A DNA stretch of 64,000 nt from Bicyclus anynana (GCF_947172395.1 NC_069093.1:12373561-12437560), one strand, 5' to 3'; shown: positions 1 to 12,262, counted from the stretch's first letter. Numbers and translations are program-made. Notes: generated by a model from the letters alone, not told the origin.

Positions 1-196
1 ATTCGTCACTTTGTGAGTCCAACTGATAGCCAGCATGCGTCTAAACACCCGCATTTCGAATGCTTCTATACGTTTCTTGATGTCCTCTTTTACTGTCCAG
101 GCTTCACATCCGTATAGAAGTATGGGCCAGATGTAACAATGCAAGAGTCGAATGCGCAAAGGGATCTTAAGACTGCGATTGCAGAGAACTTTTCCG
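1..196 (-). pseudogene. LINE reverse transcriptase C-terminal fragment
   Basis: Read on the minus strand with frame changes: LLYGCEAWTVKEDIKKRIEA then FEMRVFRRMLAISWT and HKVTN. This is the familiar region after the RT domain of RTE-like insect LINEs. It runs off the window edge at position 1. Confidence 0.7.
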
Positions 197-214
197 ATAT
201 AAACGGGCTTTTTA

Positions 215-392
215 TATAAGACAGACAGTAACCCGTAAGTACGGGGATAAAATATAAACTATGACACTCATAGTCACAAATAACGTGGTTTTCTATTGGT
301 AGAAGAATTTTCAATCGGTTCAGTAGATCCAGGATAAAGGGGTAATCTCTGCTTCTACTGAACTAAAACTTTACCTCTCTATAATATAATAA
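215..392 (-). mobile_element. Degenerate Helitron-like copy, unbroken relative of 37733-38250
   Basis: AACCCGTAAGTACGGGGATA, then GTGGTTTTCTATTGGTAGAA and TCTCTATAATATAATAAG. Confidence 0.55.
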
Positions 393-393
393 G

Positions 394-708
394 AGCCGTG
401 ATAGCCCAGTGGATATGACCTCCGCTTACGATTCCGGAAGGGCGTGTGCTTGAATCCGGTCTGAGCATGTACCTCCAACTTTTCAGTTGTGTACATTTTA
501 AGACATTAAATATCACGTGTCTCTATCGGTGAAGGGAATACATCGTGAGGAAACCTGCATACCAGAGAATTTTCTTAATTCTCTGCGTGCGTGAAGTCTG
601 CCAATCCGCATTGGGCCAGCGTGGTGGATTATTGGCCTAACCTCTCTCATTCTGAGAGGAGACTCGAACTCAGCAGGGAGTCGAGTATGGGTTGATAATG
701 ACGATTAA
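394..708 (+). repeat. SINE family A (tRNA-headed), full length
   Basis: The head GCCGTGATAGCCCAGTGGAT holds an A-box and is followed by a B-box-like element. The body has CACGTGTCTC, CATCGTGAGGAAACC and CCAATCCGCATTGGGCCAGC, and the end is GTTGATAATGACGA. Expected to be transcribed by RNA polymerase III. Confidence 0.85.
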
Positions 709-1204
709 TATTGGTATAGATAATAATGAAATCCCTTATAATCGATTACCGTTTTTAGGAACAAACTCCAACAGCATAAAATATGACACAGCAAAGCAAT
801 TTCATTGTTGACAAATTGACGATCACAAGGCTGTCTGATTCATGCATTTTGCATTTGCATAAAATTGTGGGTTCGCAAGCGGCCGGCGATTTGGCTCGCG
901 TTGAAGGAAACTATTGTGGGTTTATTTGAACTACATTCTCGAACTTGAAAACTTCTCATTTAGTAAGGCCTTGATTTTTTTTTAATAATATTTTCCACGC
1001 TTTTTTAAAATAAAATTTTATTTTTCGAGGTATTTATTTAATTGTTATTTATTATTTATGTAGTATATATTATATATATTATTAGTTGTAATATATTATG
1101 TAATAAATATGTAAATTTTAATATTATATTTACGTATATATTACATTATATTTATATATTTACTTAATTATTTATATTACATATAATATGTAATTACATA
1201 TAAT

Positions 1205-1390
1205 GTATTGCACCTTCCCGCTTTTTCTTCGCAAGTTCTCTCGTCAGGAGTTGCCTGGTAGAGATTACTTATATTATAGTAATAAAGCCGCCTTTGCATG
1301 CTAAGTTTAATTTATGTTTTTAATGTTTCAATTTATAATTGTATTTTAATTTTTGTGTGTGTAGAAATAAAGTATTTCTTCTTCTTCTTC
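1205..1390 (+). repeat. LINE 3' tail
   Basis: Contains GTTGCCTGGTAGAGATTACT and GCCGCCTTTGCAT, a common 3'UTR of lepidopteran LINEs, then AATAAAG and a CTT repeat as tail. Confidence 0.55.
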
Positions 1391-1536
1391 TAATATTTCC
1401 ATTTACCTTCATTTAGTCGGAAAAGACTATGTTGAGAGTGGGTACGACAATAGTCCAGCATCGAATTATGACCTCTCGGTGATGGATCCGGCCTTTTACC
1501 CTCGAGCTATTGATATATAGGTCAATATATCCTACT

Positions 1537-1930
1537 TCCTACTAATATTATAAACGCGAAAGTTTGTATGGATGTTAGGATGTATGTTTGGATGTTAGAT
1601 ACTCTTTAACGCCGCTACTACTGAAGCGATTTGGCTGACTTTTGGAATGGAAATAAATTTTACTCTAGATTAATATATAGGCTACTTTTTATCCCGAAAA
1701 AGTCCATGGTTTCCCAAGATTTGCGAAAACTGTTGATTTTGATGATATGAATGTTTGTTACCCTTTCACGCCTCGACTACTGAACGGAATTAGCTGAAAT
1801 TTGGTATTAAGATATATTATAGCCTGAATTAACACATAGGCTACTTTTTTTCCCCCGAAAAATCCATGGTTTCCAAAGGAATTTGTGAAAAACTTAATTC
1901 GACGCGGACGAAGTCGCGGGCGTCCTCTAG
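1537..1930 (+). mobile_element. Helitron-like element, family D, two-module form
   Basis: Starts TCCTACTAATATTATAAACG and ends with the stem GCGGACG / CGTCC(T)C and CTAG. Inside, the block ACTGAA...TTGG..GAAATTTGG...CCATGGTTTCC occurs twice, about 170 bp apart. Confidence 0.75.
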
Positions 1931-2493
1931 TCTGCCTATATTAAAAGTCCACTACAGAACTAGAGCAACTTTGATCTAGGAAGAGAGCGTATGGAGCTTT
2001 AAGCACCACGCTGTTCTAATGCAAATCCTCCAATTGGCGGTCTATAGTGTAAAAAAAACTTTAAAACGTACTATCACGTTTTTATGGCGAATTGTTGAAT
2101 ACCGGGTTTTTGATCCATAAAAAGAATAAACGGTTATATTAAAGTTTTCTCACGTTTGGCACCAGTTGTTGTGAATTAGAATTAGAATTTATTTATTTCT
2201 CCACATATATACATACATATCACAATATACGAGTAAATGTATAATTAGGTACATAATATTCGCTTAATTACCAAAGTTTTCAAAAGTGTAGTAGTGATAT
2301 TGCTTAGCTTAGTGTACTTATTAAATAGCTAGTATTTTTTTTTTTTTTGAAACTTGGTTATTGTTTGTTTGTCCTATTCTTTAGTTTTTCACTTAATTAA
2401 AGCGGATATTTACACCTTGTATTGAAATGTCTACATGTCTATTTATTAAAAAAACTTTTACATCAATACCTACTCTACGCGATATAATAAACT

Positions 2494-2985
2494 GTGGTTT
2501 CGATACAAGAAGCATGTATGATGTTACTTATAATATACAACCTTATAGAACTGGCTTGTTGCCAAAATCAGAAACACGAGATGATAGAGTTTAATTACTA
2601 TGAACTTACACGTCGGATGAAATCTGAAAATAATGTTTGTAGTATAGTAATAAAATCTGTCTTCTATAAAACGCCCGTTTATATCGGCCCATCCGTTAAG
2701 GAGCTACGAAACCACATATATTCGTACATAATAATCAACTTTGACCTTGCTCACGAGATTACTGCCATGTGGAATGTTGAGTCAACTGTTATTTGTGCGA
2801 TCGTCGATTCAGTTAATGGTCTTAAAGCTAAAAGCTTCGCCCTTATGAAGCTTTCGCTGGAATGTTAGATCAAGGGCATACAGAAGGGAGTTATTCTTGA
2901 GACGGCGCGTATTATGAGAAGGTTCCTTACTCTAGAGCCCTGACCACCGGTTGCTTGGGCACTCGAATGTCCCGTAGCGGGAGGG
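2494..2985 (+). pseudogene. Unrecognised ORF remnant with two in-frame stops
   Basis: 124 codons are open (2494-2868). The same frame continues beyond TAG (2866) and TGA (2941) with protein-like sequence (KGVILETARIMRRFLTLEP, then PPVAWALECPVAGGLNF) whose base composition is less AT-rich than the surroundings. A hydrophobic stretch near the start (MMLLIIYNLIELACC) could be a signal or chance. I do not recognise the family. It could be a decayed transposon ORF or an unrelated gene fragment. Confidence 0.3.
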
Positions 2986-3072
2986 TTGAATTTTGTTCTG
3001 TTTTTTTTTTCATGTTATAATCGTATCTTCTATTTTAAAAAAGTTGTTTTCAAATTTGAATTAGTAAGTAAA

Positions 3073-3117
<45 letters not shown>

Positions 3118-3415
3118 GAATTGCTGTTCGTTAGTCTCGCTAAAACTCGAGAACGGGTGAACGAATTTATCTTATCTTGGTCTTCAAATGTTCGTGGAGG
3201 TATAGGGAAGGTTTAAAAGGTGAGAAAAATTAGAATAATTGCCGGGAAAAACCATAAAAACAACCCTTTTCTATTTCCCATTCAAACGTTTAAGTCAAGG
3301 GGTAGGGTATGGTAGGGGTAGGGTATGGTAGGGTATGGTAGGGGTAGAGGAGTGTAGAGTAGGGATAGGGAAGAAGTGCACATAAGTCAAAGCGAAGCTT
3401 GACCGGGTCCACTAG
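3073..3415 (+). mobile_element. Helitron-like element, family F, with TA and G-rich arrays
   Basis: Starts TC plus a (TA)n run at 3075-3112, has GTTCGTTAGTCTCGCTAAAA, a GGGGTAGGGTATGGTAG array at 3298-3370, and ends GCGAAGCTTGACCGGGTCC then ACTAG. Confidence 0.7.
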
Positions 3416-3581
3416 TAATAATATAATAGTAAGTAAATAATAATTAATTAATTAATAAAAAAGGTTACAGGAATTTGAAACGGTTGAAACGGGTTAATTG
3501 AAATACGAGTGCGTTTTATAAGATTTTTCTGGATCGGGGCGATAACAGGTTTCAAAGGTCCTTATGATTTGTCTGTCATCA

Positions 3582-3993
3582 CCCTACTATAATATTATAA
3601 TCGCGAAAGTTTGTATGGATGTTTGTATGTATGTTTGGATGTTTGTTACTTTTTAACGCCGCTACTACTGAAGCGATTTGGCTGAAATTTGGAATGGAAA
3701 TAGATATATAGATATAGAAAATACTCTGGATTAACACATAGGTTACTTTTTATCCCGAAAAAATCCATGGTTTCCCGAGATTTGGGAAAATTGATGATTT
3801 TGATGTTATGAATGTTTTCTTCTTAATCTTTCACGTCTCGACTACTGAACTGAATTAGCTGAAATTTGGTATTGAGATATATTATAGCCTGGATTAACAC
3901 ATACTTTTTATCCCGGTTCCATTTTATCCATGGTTCCCGAGGGATTTGTGAAAAACTAAATTCTACGCGGACGATGTCGCTGGCGTCAGCTAG
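3582..3993 (+). mobile_element. Helitron-like element, family D, two-module form
   Basis: Same layout as 1537-1930, with a TAGATATAGATATAG insertion; ends TGGCGTCAGCTAG. Confidence 0.75.
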
Positions 3994-4663
3994 TGTCAAT
4001 CATATATATAAAATTCTCGTGTTAGTTGCTATACTCTTCCGAAACGGCTTGACCGAGAACAGGTTGATATTACATAAATATATAATGTAAGTAAACACAA
4101 AATTATGCATGTGTGCGCTGTGAAGGTGATTTTGTAGGCACGCAACATACCTGATAGTAAAAAATCGTTGGTCAATACTACTCGTATAAAAATAGTACAC
4201 GACCATTAGTATATATAAATACACACAGTGAACTTCTAACAGATCTCTTTTACGTCGGGAGAAAAAAAATAATCTAGAAAAAGCTTCTATCTATTTTTTA
4301 ATATAATGGTAGCTTCACATGCTAAGGGTATATATGCGAGAAAAGGCGTGGAACAAGGATTACACCCCATTAGGGATGTTTGAACTGTATACACAAAGAG
4401 ATCGCTCCCTCTTCTGAATAAATTGTCAAGATATGGCTACTCTAGGATCGGCGGATTATGGTAACGTAGCCTTTTAAGATTCTGCGGGCTTAAATTCAGT
4501 TGAGGAAGATATATATATTTATTTTATATTATTCTTTGTACTATTTTTACTACCCGACTTATCATATACCACATGTAACTTATTATTATTACGTTTTACC
4601 TTTTTGTTTGATTAATTATTATTCAATTTCTTATATTTTGAGCATTTATATGTATTAGTAAGT

Positions 4664-4852
4664 AGCTGACGCCGCGCGGTTTTACCCCCGTGGTTCCCGT
4701 CCCCGTAGGTATACGAGGATAATATAGCCTTCCTTGATAAATGGGCTATCTAACACTGAAAGAATTTTTCAAATCAGACTAGTAGTTCCAGAGATTATCG
4801 CGTTTAATCAAACAAACAAACAAACTTTTCAGCTTTATAATATTAGTATAGA
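4664..4852 (-). mobile_element. Helitron-like element, family C
   Basis: Read on the minus strand: 5' TCTATACTAATATTATAAAG, then a CAAACAAACAAAC run, an ATTCCTACGGGAACGGGAAC-type block, and a GC-rich hairpin before CTAG. TC...hairpin-CTRR ends without target duplication are Helitron hallmarks. It resembles the Lep1/ISBu2 type known from Lepidoptera (from memory). Confidence 0.75.
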
Positions 4853-5274
4853 TATAGAATTGGAAAATGACGTATCGGTAAACTTTCTTCTCCTCGTCGA
4901 TAAAAATTGTTTTGTTTTTTTTTCAAATACATATATTTTTTTAGGTTCAGTTTAATTTCATTTATTTCTTTGATCACTAAAATCAAAAGGGAGTAAATTA
5001 AAAAATGAAATTTTAGAAATGCTAGGGCACTTTGTGATAGCTTTACTAATTTTGTTTTTGTTTTAAAAAATAAAATTTTAGGAAGAATGATGAATAGTAA
5101 TCGTAGATCGTTCACTTTACGGGTTGACTCATATTTATTGTTTGATTTTTTCCTGTTAATTTAGTTTCCCATATATGTTAATTTTGTTATTTTATTACTT
5201 TGTTCTTTTTTGTTTCATTATTTTATTTTACTTAGTATAAATCATATAATATGTAATCATGTATAAGTTTTAAG

Positions 5275-5465
5275 TTAAGACTCGTCACGTAGACACGTCC
5301 GTGAACACACAAGGTTTCACCTAAAAACCAGCGCCACAGCTCGCTGTGGCGTCGTGCTGAGGTGGATACCTGTTTTGTTCACGACCAGATATTTGTATGT
5401 TCTGTTTGTTTATTTTGTTTTATTACTTGTGTGTGGACAAATAAAGATATTCTATTCTATTCTAA
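5275..5465 (+). repeat. Retroelement 3' tail with hairpin
   Basis: Includes a stem GCGCCACAGC / GCTGTGGCG near 5331-5350 and ends GGACAAATAAAGATATTC followed by ATTCT repeats, as in a LINE or SINE 3' end. Confidence 0.45.
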
Positions 5466-5739
5466 TCTAATATTCTGATATAGGCAATGGTTTTCAGTCT
5501 TGTACCGTCAACTTTTAGTATAAAAAATCGTTGGCATGCAGGGAATTCTCCGTTCTGTATATTTTAATTCCACACGTCTGCACTGGGTCTATAAAACCGT
5601 AATAATAAATAAACAATCGTGCGCTGGCTTTATTCCAATTAGAAAAGTTTAATAAAATGTTACAAGCGAACGTTTACTGATGAACAAGGATTTTGAAAAA
5701 CTCTATGAATGAGATCGTAATACAAAACAAGTTAGTCGT

Positions 5740-6048
5740 CGTCATCAACCCATATTCGGCTCACTGCTGAGCTCGAGTCTCCTCTCAGAATGAGAGGGGT
5801 TAGGCCAATAGTCCACCACGCTGGCCCAATGCGGATTGGCAGACTTCACACACGCAGAGAATGAAGATAATTCTCTGGTATGCAGGTTTCCTCACGATGT
5901 TTTCCTTCACCGTTTGAGACACGTGATATTTAATTTCTTAAAATGCACACAACTGAAAAGTTGGAGGTGCATGCCCGGGACCGGATTCGAACCCACACCC
6001 TCCGGAATCGGAGGCAGAGGTCATATCCACTAGGCTATCACTGCTCCT
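5740..6048 (-). repeat. SINE family A, full length
   Basis: Minus orientation, complete from the ...GGGTTGATGACGA end (left) to the GTGATAGCC head (right). Confidence 0.85.
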
Positions 6049-6603
6049 TAAACAAGTTAGTAGGTACATCTTATTATATACATCTATATTGACGTTGTTA
6101 TAAAAAAGGAAAACTTTGTTTGTATGTTTGTTGGCTCAAAGACTATTGGACCGATTTTAAAAATTCTTTCACCATTCTAAAGCTACATTATCCACAAGTA
6201 ACATAGGCTAAATTTTATTTTGAAAAAAAATTGGGTTCCGTAAGATATTTGGGTTTTTCGGACACAAGGTGTAAAAAATCAACCAGTAAACATACTTATT
6301 ATATAGATAGAACCATAGAATGTTCTAATTAATTGTAGATCTTGTAAATATCTATAAAAGAGTACGCAACACACTATATCTGTATATGTCGAGTGAGGCA
6401 CAGCAAACATTCTTTTTATTTAAAAGTATTGAATTTTTTTCGGACTACATTTAAACGTTTTTATTTTACAAATCCTTATCAAAATAAATTGTTTACTTTC
6501 AAATATTTTCATCACTAAGTACAGGTTATGTAGATAATATTTGGTCTTTGAATGATTAAAATTAAATGATAAAAGTTTTGATGTTATAGCGAAATTATAA
6601 TAT

Positions 6604-6672
6604 TTAGGGTAGGGGTAGGGGTAGAAATTATAATAGGTAGGTTAGGGGTAGGGGTAGGGTAGGGTAGGTTAG
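6604..6672 (+). repeat. GGGGTAGGGTAGG-type short array
   Basis: A smaller version of the 38.7-kb array, on the opposite strand, interrupted by AAATTATAATAGGTAG. Confidence 0.75.
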
Positions 6673-7108
6673 GTAACTTAAACTTAATCTTTGTGCTTGA
6701 TTTTCATTAGCGAACTCTAGAAACTTTAAAATCTGTTGTCATCTATCTATAACGAATGTCATCTCGATACATATTTGTAATCGTAAATATATAAAATAAA
6801 AATAATTGTGTAATCGCTGTTTGAAGTAGGCAATAACATTTTCGACCTTGGTTTAACAAGGAAAATGATGGGTATTTCAAAAGCTTTTATAGGTAAAGTT
6901 CGATGTTCTAATAGTCCCATCACTTACAACTGATGCACCGTTAAACTGCTCCGCATTAAAGATGTTTAAGTGCTAAACTCCGGGAACAAATATTGAAGTT
7001 ATAAGTTGAAACGACCATTTCGTAACGGCAGTTTTAACTTGTAAAAATTGAAGTGGACGTCGTTATGTAGATGATCTGCGATTTTATAATGTGTCATTTA
7101 TTTAGCGA

Positions 7109-7288
7109 CTAGCTGATGCCGCGCAGTTTCACCTCTGAAGTTCCCGTTCCCGTAAGAATACGGGGATAATATATAGCCTATAGCCTTCCTCGATAAATGG
7201 GCTATCTAACACTGAGAGAATTTTTCAAATCGGACCAGTAGTTCCTGAGATTAGCGCGTTCAATCAAAGGTTTAAAGTATTTGTATAG
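7109..7288 (-). mobile_element. Helitron-like element, family C
   Basis: CTAGCTGATGCCGCGCAG at the left; the right end is degraded (TTTGTATAGG). Confidence 0.7.
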
Positions 7289-7620
7289 GTGTACGGCTTT
7301 TCATGAGGTTTCAATAGATAGAGTAATGTGGACGGCATTTAATTATCGAAAATTTAAACGAAGTTTTTCTGAAAATCAAATTGTAATATGATGATAATTG
7401 TTGAAAATATCGGTAAAAGTCTAGTAGCCTGGGAGCTTTTATTGAAAATGCCTAATCCATCGGAGATGTAATAGAAATTCCTGCAAAAGCATGTCTATAT
7501 ATCTTAAATGGTCAAGTACAAAGAAAGTTTTTTTTTTCACGAACGATATCGCGAGCGTATGCTACTTTTATTTAAACTAACTATAAAACAAATATTTGAT
7601 AGCAAAATAAACTTAATTAA

Positions 7621-7869
7621 TCGTCATCAACCCATATTCGGCTCAGCTGAGCTCGAGTCTCCTCTCAGAATGAGAGGGGTTAGGCCAAAGTCCACCACGC
7701 TGGCCCAATGCGGATTGGCAGACTTCACACACGCAGAGAATGAAGTTAATTCTCTGGTATGCAGGTTTCCTCACGATGTTTTCCTTCACCGATTGAGACA
7801 CGTGATATTTAATTTCTTAAAATGCACACAACTGAAAAGTTGGAGGTGGTCAGAGGTCATATCCACTGG
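7621..7869 (-). repeat. SINE family A with internal deletion
   Basis: The 3' end and body are intact. The head lacks the B-box region, jumping from the CACCTCCAAC area to GACCTCTG. Confidence 0.8.
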
Positions 7870-9077
7870 CAATTTAATTATTATTCAATATTTATCTCAG
7901 AAGTAAGATTATAATTTTAATCAGGAGCACTGCAACAAAAGCCAGCGAAAAATGTACCTGCATTGTTCTTTTCACGACTCTGCAATACATCTACGTGATT
8001 TCAGCAGCTTTTGTCTTGAAAATTGTTTCGTGCATACCCCAATCGCTCTGCTACCTACTCGTACAATGAATAGCTAACAATTGGTTTGTTATCTTCTAGC
8101 CTGTATACTTTTTTACAAAGGCAAAAACTTCGTCTGACTACGATTTTTGAGGTTTTTAGGTAAAGACAGTTTGTAAAATTTTCTTTTTGCGTTGGTCAAT
8201 GATATTTTATACTAGAGATAGGGCACTAGCAAAACTGAGGCGGACAAATGTGCATAATTGTCTTAATTTCATTTAGTCGCTTATTGAATAACGAAAGTTA
8301 TTTAAGCACCTAAATATTATCTACAATGTCGAGTTGTATGTTTAGGAAGTGTAAAAATTATAGATACAAAAGTATAATGTAAGTAAACACAAAATTTAGA
8401 TATAAAATAATATTTTTTTTTAAGAATATTAGAAAAATATAATAAACAAACTTTCCCGGAGGTCTAGCACAATTAGCTTTTCTACTACTAAAATACTGAC
8501 TACGAGTAGGTAGTAGCCTGTGAAGTCGTTTGTGCATTGGTTTAATCTTCGTACCGTCAGTAGCGGATTTGCCAGCAAGTTAAGTAGGCTGGACTACTAC
8601 GATAAAAAATATAATATATTTTTTTTTATTGCTGACGTAATGAAGAAAGTAGAGCAAATCATAAAGTTGTCCATCCGAATTACAGAGTTCAGTAAGGACT
8701 GCATAGTCTACTGGTGACATGTAAGTCCGCCTCTGGTGCCCGTTTCTAAAATGTATTATGCACAGCTTGCTTCCAACTTCGCTTTTATATACTATGCATG
8801 AAACTTGTATCTCCGGTGCTTCTTAAAGATACACATTAGAATTTGCATACCGTTAGATAAGATTTATATAAAATTCGTTGTAACTATAAAATACCTAGGA
8901 AAACCCCCAACGCTCAACGAAACATATGTCAAAACTAGTTTTAATATTCACATTGCACCAAATAAATACGATAGAATAATTATTTATAGTTTACAAATAA
9001 AAAGAACAATTGACAAGTATTAGGACCGGATATATATATTTTGACTTCACGACATATATGTATAATGGCGTGCATCT

Positions 9078-9436
9078 GGTAGCATTCCGTTCTGGGCGAC
9101 CACGACCGGCGACCGCGATCTGCGATTGCAGCCGGGTCGCACGACCCACTGCACAGTATGAATTTATATGGAGCTCTAAAGAAATCCAGGTCGCGCGACG
9201 CGGTATCAGGATTTGTTTAGTGCACCATATAAATTCATACTAAGCAGTGGATCGTGCGACCTGACCGCGGTCGCAGGTCGCGGTCGCCAAGAACGGAATG
9301 CTATCTTAAGGTCGCATTGCTTAGTATGAATTTATATGGAGCACAAAACAAATTTCGAGACCGCGTCGCGCGACCGGTGTGCGTGGAGGAGTGGGTCGTA
9401 CGACCCGGTCGCGGTCGCCAACTATCGAATGCTACC
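9078..9436. mobile_element. CpG-rich fold-back element
   Basis: Terminal inverted repeat GGTAGCATTC...GGCGACC. Inside are three arms of the same sequence in alternating orientation (9078-9170, 9222-9306, 9311-9436), each with AGTATGAATTTATATGG and palindromes such as GGTCGCACGACC and GTCGTACGAC. CpG density is far above the surroundings. No coding capacity. Confidence 0.7.
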
Positions 9437-9897
9437 TTGGCTTATAGAACTGTCTTTAGAACAGGAAAATAAATATTTTAGGTGAAAAATCTATTAAGAG
9501 AAATGTTTTCTGTCACAAACTACAAGTACCTACATATAGTATGTCAGTTTACGTGATCCCAACGTATAGCCAGTGCGTTTTCGTCAGAGTGTATTTTTAC
9601 TTTATAGAATAAACAAACTCGTTCAACGCTAATAGGCGTACTTCGGTAAAACTTGTACACAATATGTGTAACCTGCGTGACTAGACTACTCCTTGCAACG
9701 CAAAATATATTAGCTAGAACACTTTGTAATATGACGTCAATTACCTTGATATGAACGTTGTAATATAGGGTCCACTAACTTTTTTATAGTAATCCTAATC
9801 AGTCTATTCTGGGAAATTCGCGTGGCTTAAGTTACGAGTATAGTGTTAAGATGACAGATCAAGCCCGTTTGTGTGTATAAACCATAAAGTAATTAAC

Positions 9898-10305
9898 TAT
9901 GGAGTTGCATCGCATCCAAATTCACAAATAAAATCTGACATTTTTGAGAGGAGCGAGGTAAACTGTGAGTTTCATCGAAAATATTAACATTTGAATCGCA
10001 ATATACACACGTTTAATTTATACACACACTAATACATATTTAACAAACCAGTTGTTTAGTCTCGTTACACATCATATTCAATTCATTCATTCGTTTTGCT
10101 GTTCCAGCTATAGAATAAATTTTTTTAGATGTTAGTTAGTATGTACTTATAAAATATACTTATATAATTAGTAAACTGGATCGTTTATAAATCATTCAAT
10201 TACACAAACCGGCATTTTTAACAACGAAAACGACTACAACAATGAAACATCGATTCTATAGACATACTTTTTTAAAAACATGTTAGATCGTTGATCTTTG
10301 ACAGA
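9898..10305 (+). repeat. Dispersed non-coding repeat, copy 1
   Basis: Shares with 41842-42345, in the same order, GCATCGCA.CAAATTC, GAGG..CGAGGTAAACT, ACACAAACCGGCATTTTTA and AATGAAACATCGATTCTATA. Family not recognised. Confidence 0.7.
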
Positions 10306-10327
10306 CGGATATGTCTAGGGCAGATTG

Positions 10328-10482
10328 ATACTATTACTTACTATAGCGTTAACGTAAACGCGAATTTCTAAGCCTTAGAAATTAAGAATCTAAGGAATTG
10401 AAACAGCGCCATCTAGTGGCACTACTGCACAACTGTTTCAGTTCCTTAAAAAATCGAGTTTACGTTAACGCGAGTAACAGTA
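10328..10482. mobile_element. Short inverted-repeat element
   Basis: Outer arms TATAGCGTTAACGTAAACGC / GTTTACGTTAACGCG; inner arms AAGGAATTGAAACAG / CTGTTTCAGTTCCTT. Non-coding, about 155 bp. Confidence 0.65.
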
Positions 10483-10584
10483 TGAAAATATTGAAAAGTC
10501 CCACTAGGCACTCTGGTCATTATTTAATTCGTCTAAGGTATAAACTAAAGATTTGCTCGGACCATTTCGTACCTACGGTTCTCT

Positions 10585-10626
10585 GGATCAAAAGCTGAGG
10601 TCATATCCTTTGGGCTATCACGGTTC
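10585..10626 (-). repeat. SINE family A head fragment
   Basis: Only the tRNA-like start, GTGATAGCCCAAAGGATATG on the minus strand. Confidence 0.5.
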
Positions 10627-10874
10627 TAATTAAGACCTAGAGTTACTGATTAAAATATATTATCGATTTTTATGTCATAACTATTATTAAGTAGTTAATA
10701 TAATAGTACCTTGGACTTTATTATTCGTAGTTAAACTGTCTAACCAACGGGGGACAGTTTACACAAGAAGTCGCGTAAATTTTAATGGATCAAATGCAAA
10801 CGGAAGATCCATCAACTAAATCTTCCACTTAGTTTCATCCATATGAACATGATAAACATATGAAGTATGTCATG

Positions 10875-11205
10875 ATGTCATGTCATTATCAACCCATATT
10901 CGGCTCACTGCTGAGCTCGAGTCTCCTCTCAGAATGAGAGGGGTTAGGCCAATAGTCCACCACACTGGCCCAATGCGGATTGGCAGACTTCACACACGCA
11001 GAGAATTAAGAAAATTCTCTGGTGTGTAGGTTTCCTCACGGTGTCTCAAACGGTAAAGGAAATCCTTTACCGTTTGAGACACGTGATATTTAATTTCTTA
11101 AAATGCACACAACTGAAAAGTTGTAGGTGCATGCCCCGGACCGGATTCGAACCTACGCCCTCTGGAATCGGAGGCAGAGGTTATATCCACTGGACTATCA
11201 CGGCT
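10875..11205 (-). repeat. SINE family A carrying an inverted duplication
   Basis: Full length, but 11041-11082 is a perfect 20-bp inverted repeat around an AA centre, where other copies have a simple CGATGTTTTCCTTCACC. Confidence 0.85.
11041..11082. repeat. Perfect 20-bp inverted repeat inside a SINE
   Basis: GTGTCTCAAACGGTAAAGGA, AA, then its exact reverse complement. Confidence 0.9.
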
Positions 11206-11605
11206 ATACGGTATATTTATGAAGTAAATGAGAGCCGAATATTCAAAACCTGGTTTCCGTTTGTAAAAACATAACAGATTCAATTACAAAACAGAAATCG
11301 CTTATGTCTTGTACCGCGGGACATATTCCTTCATTGTAGCCACACATGTTGGTGGAATGAAACAAACCAGATTCGTTTTTCATAATTTATACGCTTGTTA
11401 GCTTTCATAGTTATCTACGGGTTCGCAATTTTGTTCGCTGTTTTTGTTGGTTTTCTTTTTTTTTTGTTTGAACTAGTCTACAGCGTTATATGAACTTGAC
11501 CAACGATTAATACTTATATTAAATTTGTAGAGAGGTCAATTCTGCACATGAAATATATTTCCAAAATAACAATCAGGGGGTGATTAGTGATCGATACTGA
11601 TGCCA

Positions 11606-11886
11606 AAAATGCAATCAGTAAAATTTTCGTCTGTCTGTCTGTGTGTTCGTTATAGAAACAAAAACTACTCGACGGATTTTAACAAAACTTAGTACAATTA
11701 TTCTTCATACCCCTGGGCATACTGGGCCTACTAGTATACTTTTCATCACGCTACAATCAATAGGAGCAAAGCAGTGAAGGGAAACGTTGGGAAACCGGAA
11801 GAAGTTACTCCATTTTTATAACAATACTACTGTAAGGGCTGGATTAAAGAGGTCTAAGGGCGGACGAAGTTGCGGGCGTCCGCTAG
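11606..11886 (+). mobile_element. Helitron-like element, family E
   Basis: GTCTGTCTGTCTGTGTGTTC, ACTACTCGACGGATTTTAAC; ends GCGGACGAAGTTGCGGGCGT then CCGCTAG, the same 3' hairpin as family D with a different body. A partner copy lies inverted at 52045-52245. Confidence 0.65.
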
Positions 11887-11959
11887 TATTTAATAAAAGG
11901 TTAGATTAGTTATATCTACGCTCGACGTTAATTTTTAGAGTTGTAATGATTTAGTGAAT

Positions 11960-12262
11960 TTGACCTCTGGGTTCGATTCGAAGGGCGTAGTTTCGAATCC
12001 AATCCAGGAGTAGAGATAAAGGTACCTATGCGCATTATAAGAAATAAAAAATCATGTGTCTCTAACGGTAAAGGAATCGTGAGGAAATTTGCATACTTTG
12101 AGAATTTTCTTAATTCTCTACGTGCGAAGTCTGCCAATTTACATTGGGCTAGTTAGTGTGATGGACGGACGGAAGACACTGTCGGATGGAGGGTTGAAAC
12201 TCCATAAGGAGAAAACTCTCTAGTGGGCTGTTATATAAGGCTGATAACGATGATGATGAACT
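11960..12262 (+). repeat. SINE family A, old divergent copy
   Basis: Body motifs (CATGTGTCTCTAACGG, AATCGTGAGGAAA, AATTCTCTACGTGCG) are recognisable; head and end are strongly changed. Confidence 0.6.

Noticed and set aside
3075..3112. (TA)n run as a separate feature or promoter
   Set aside because: A simple microsatellite at the 5' end of the Helitron-like element; no evidence of promoter function.
7508..7906. 132-codon ORF and similar frames at 5836, 11041, 36943 and 54279
   Set aside because: They read through SINE copies; the shared residues reflect the repeat.
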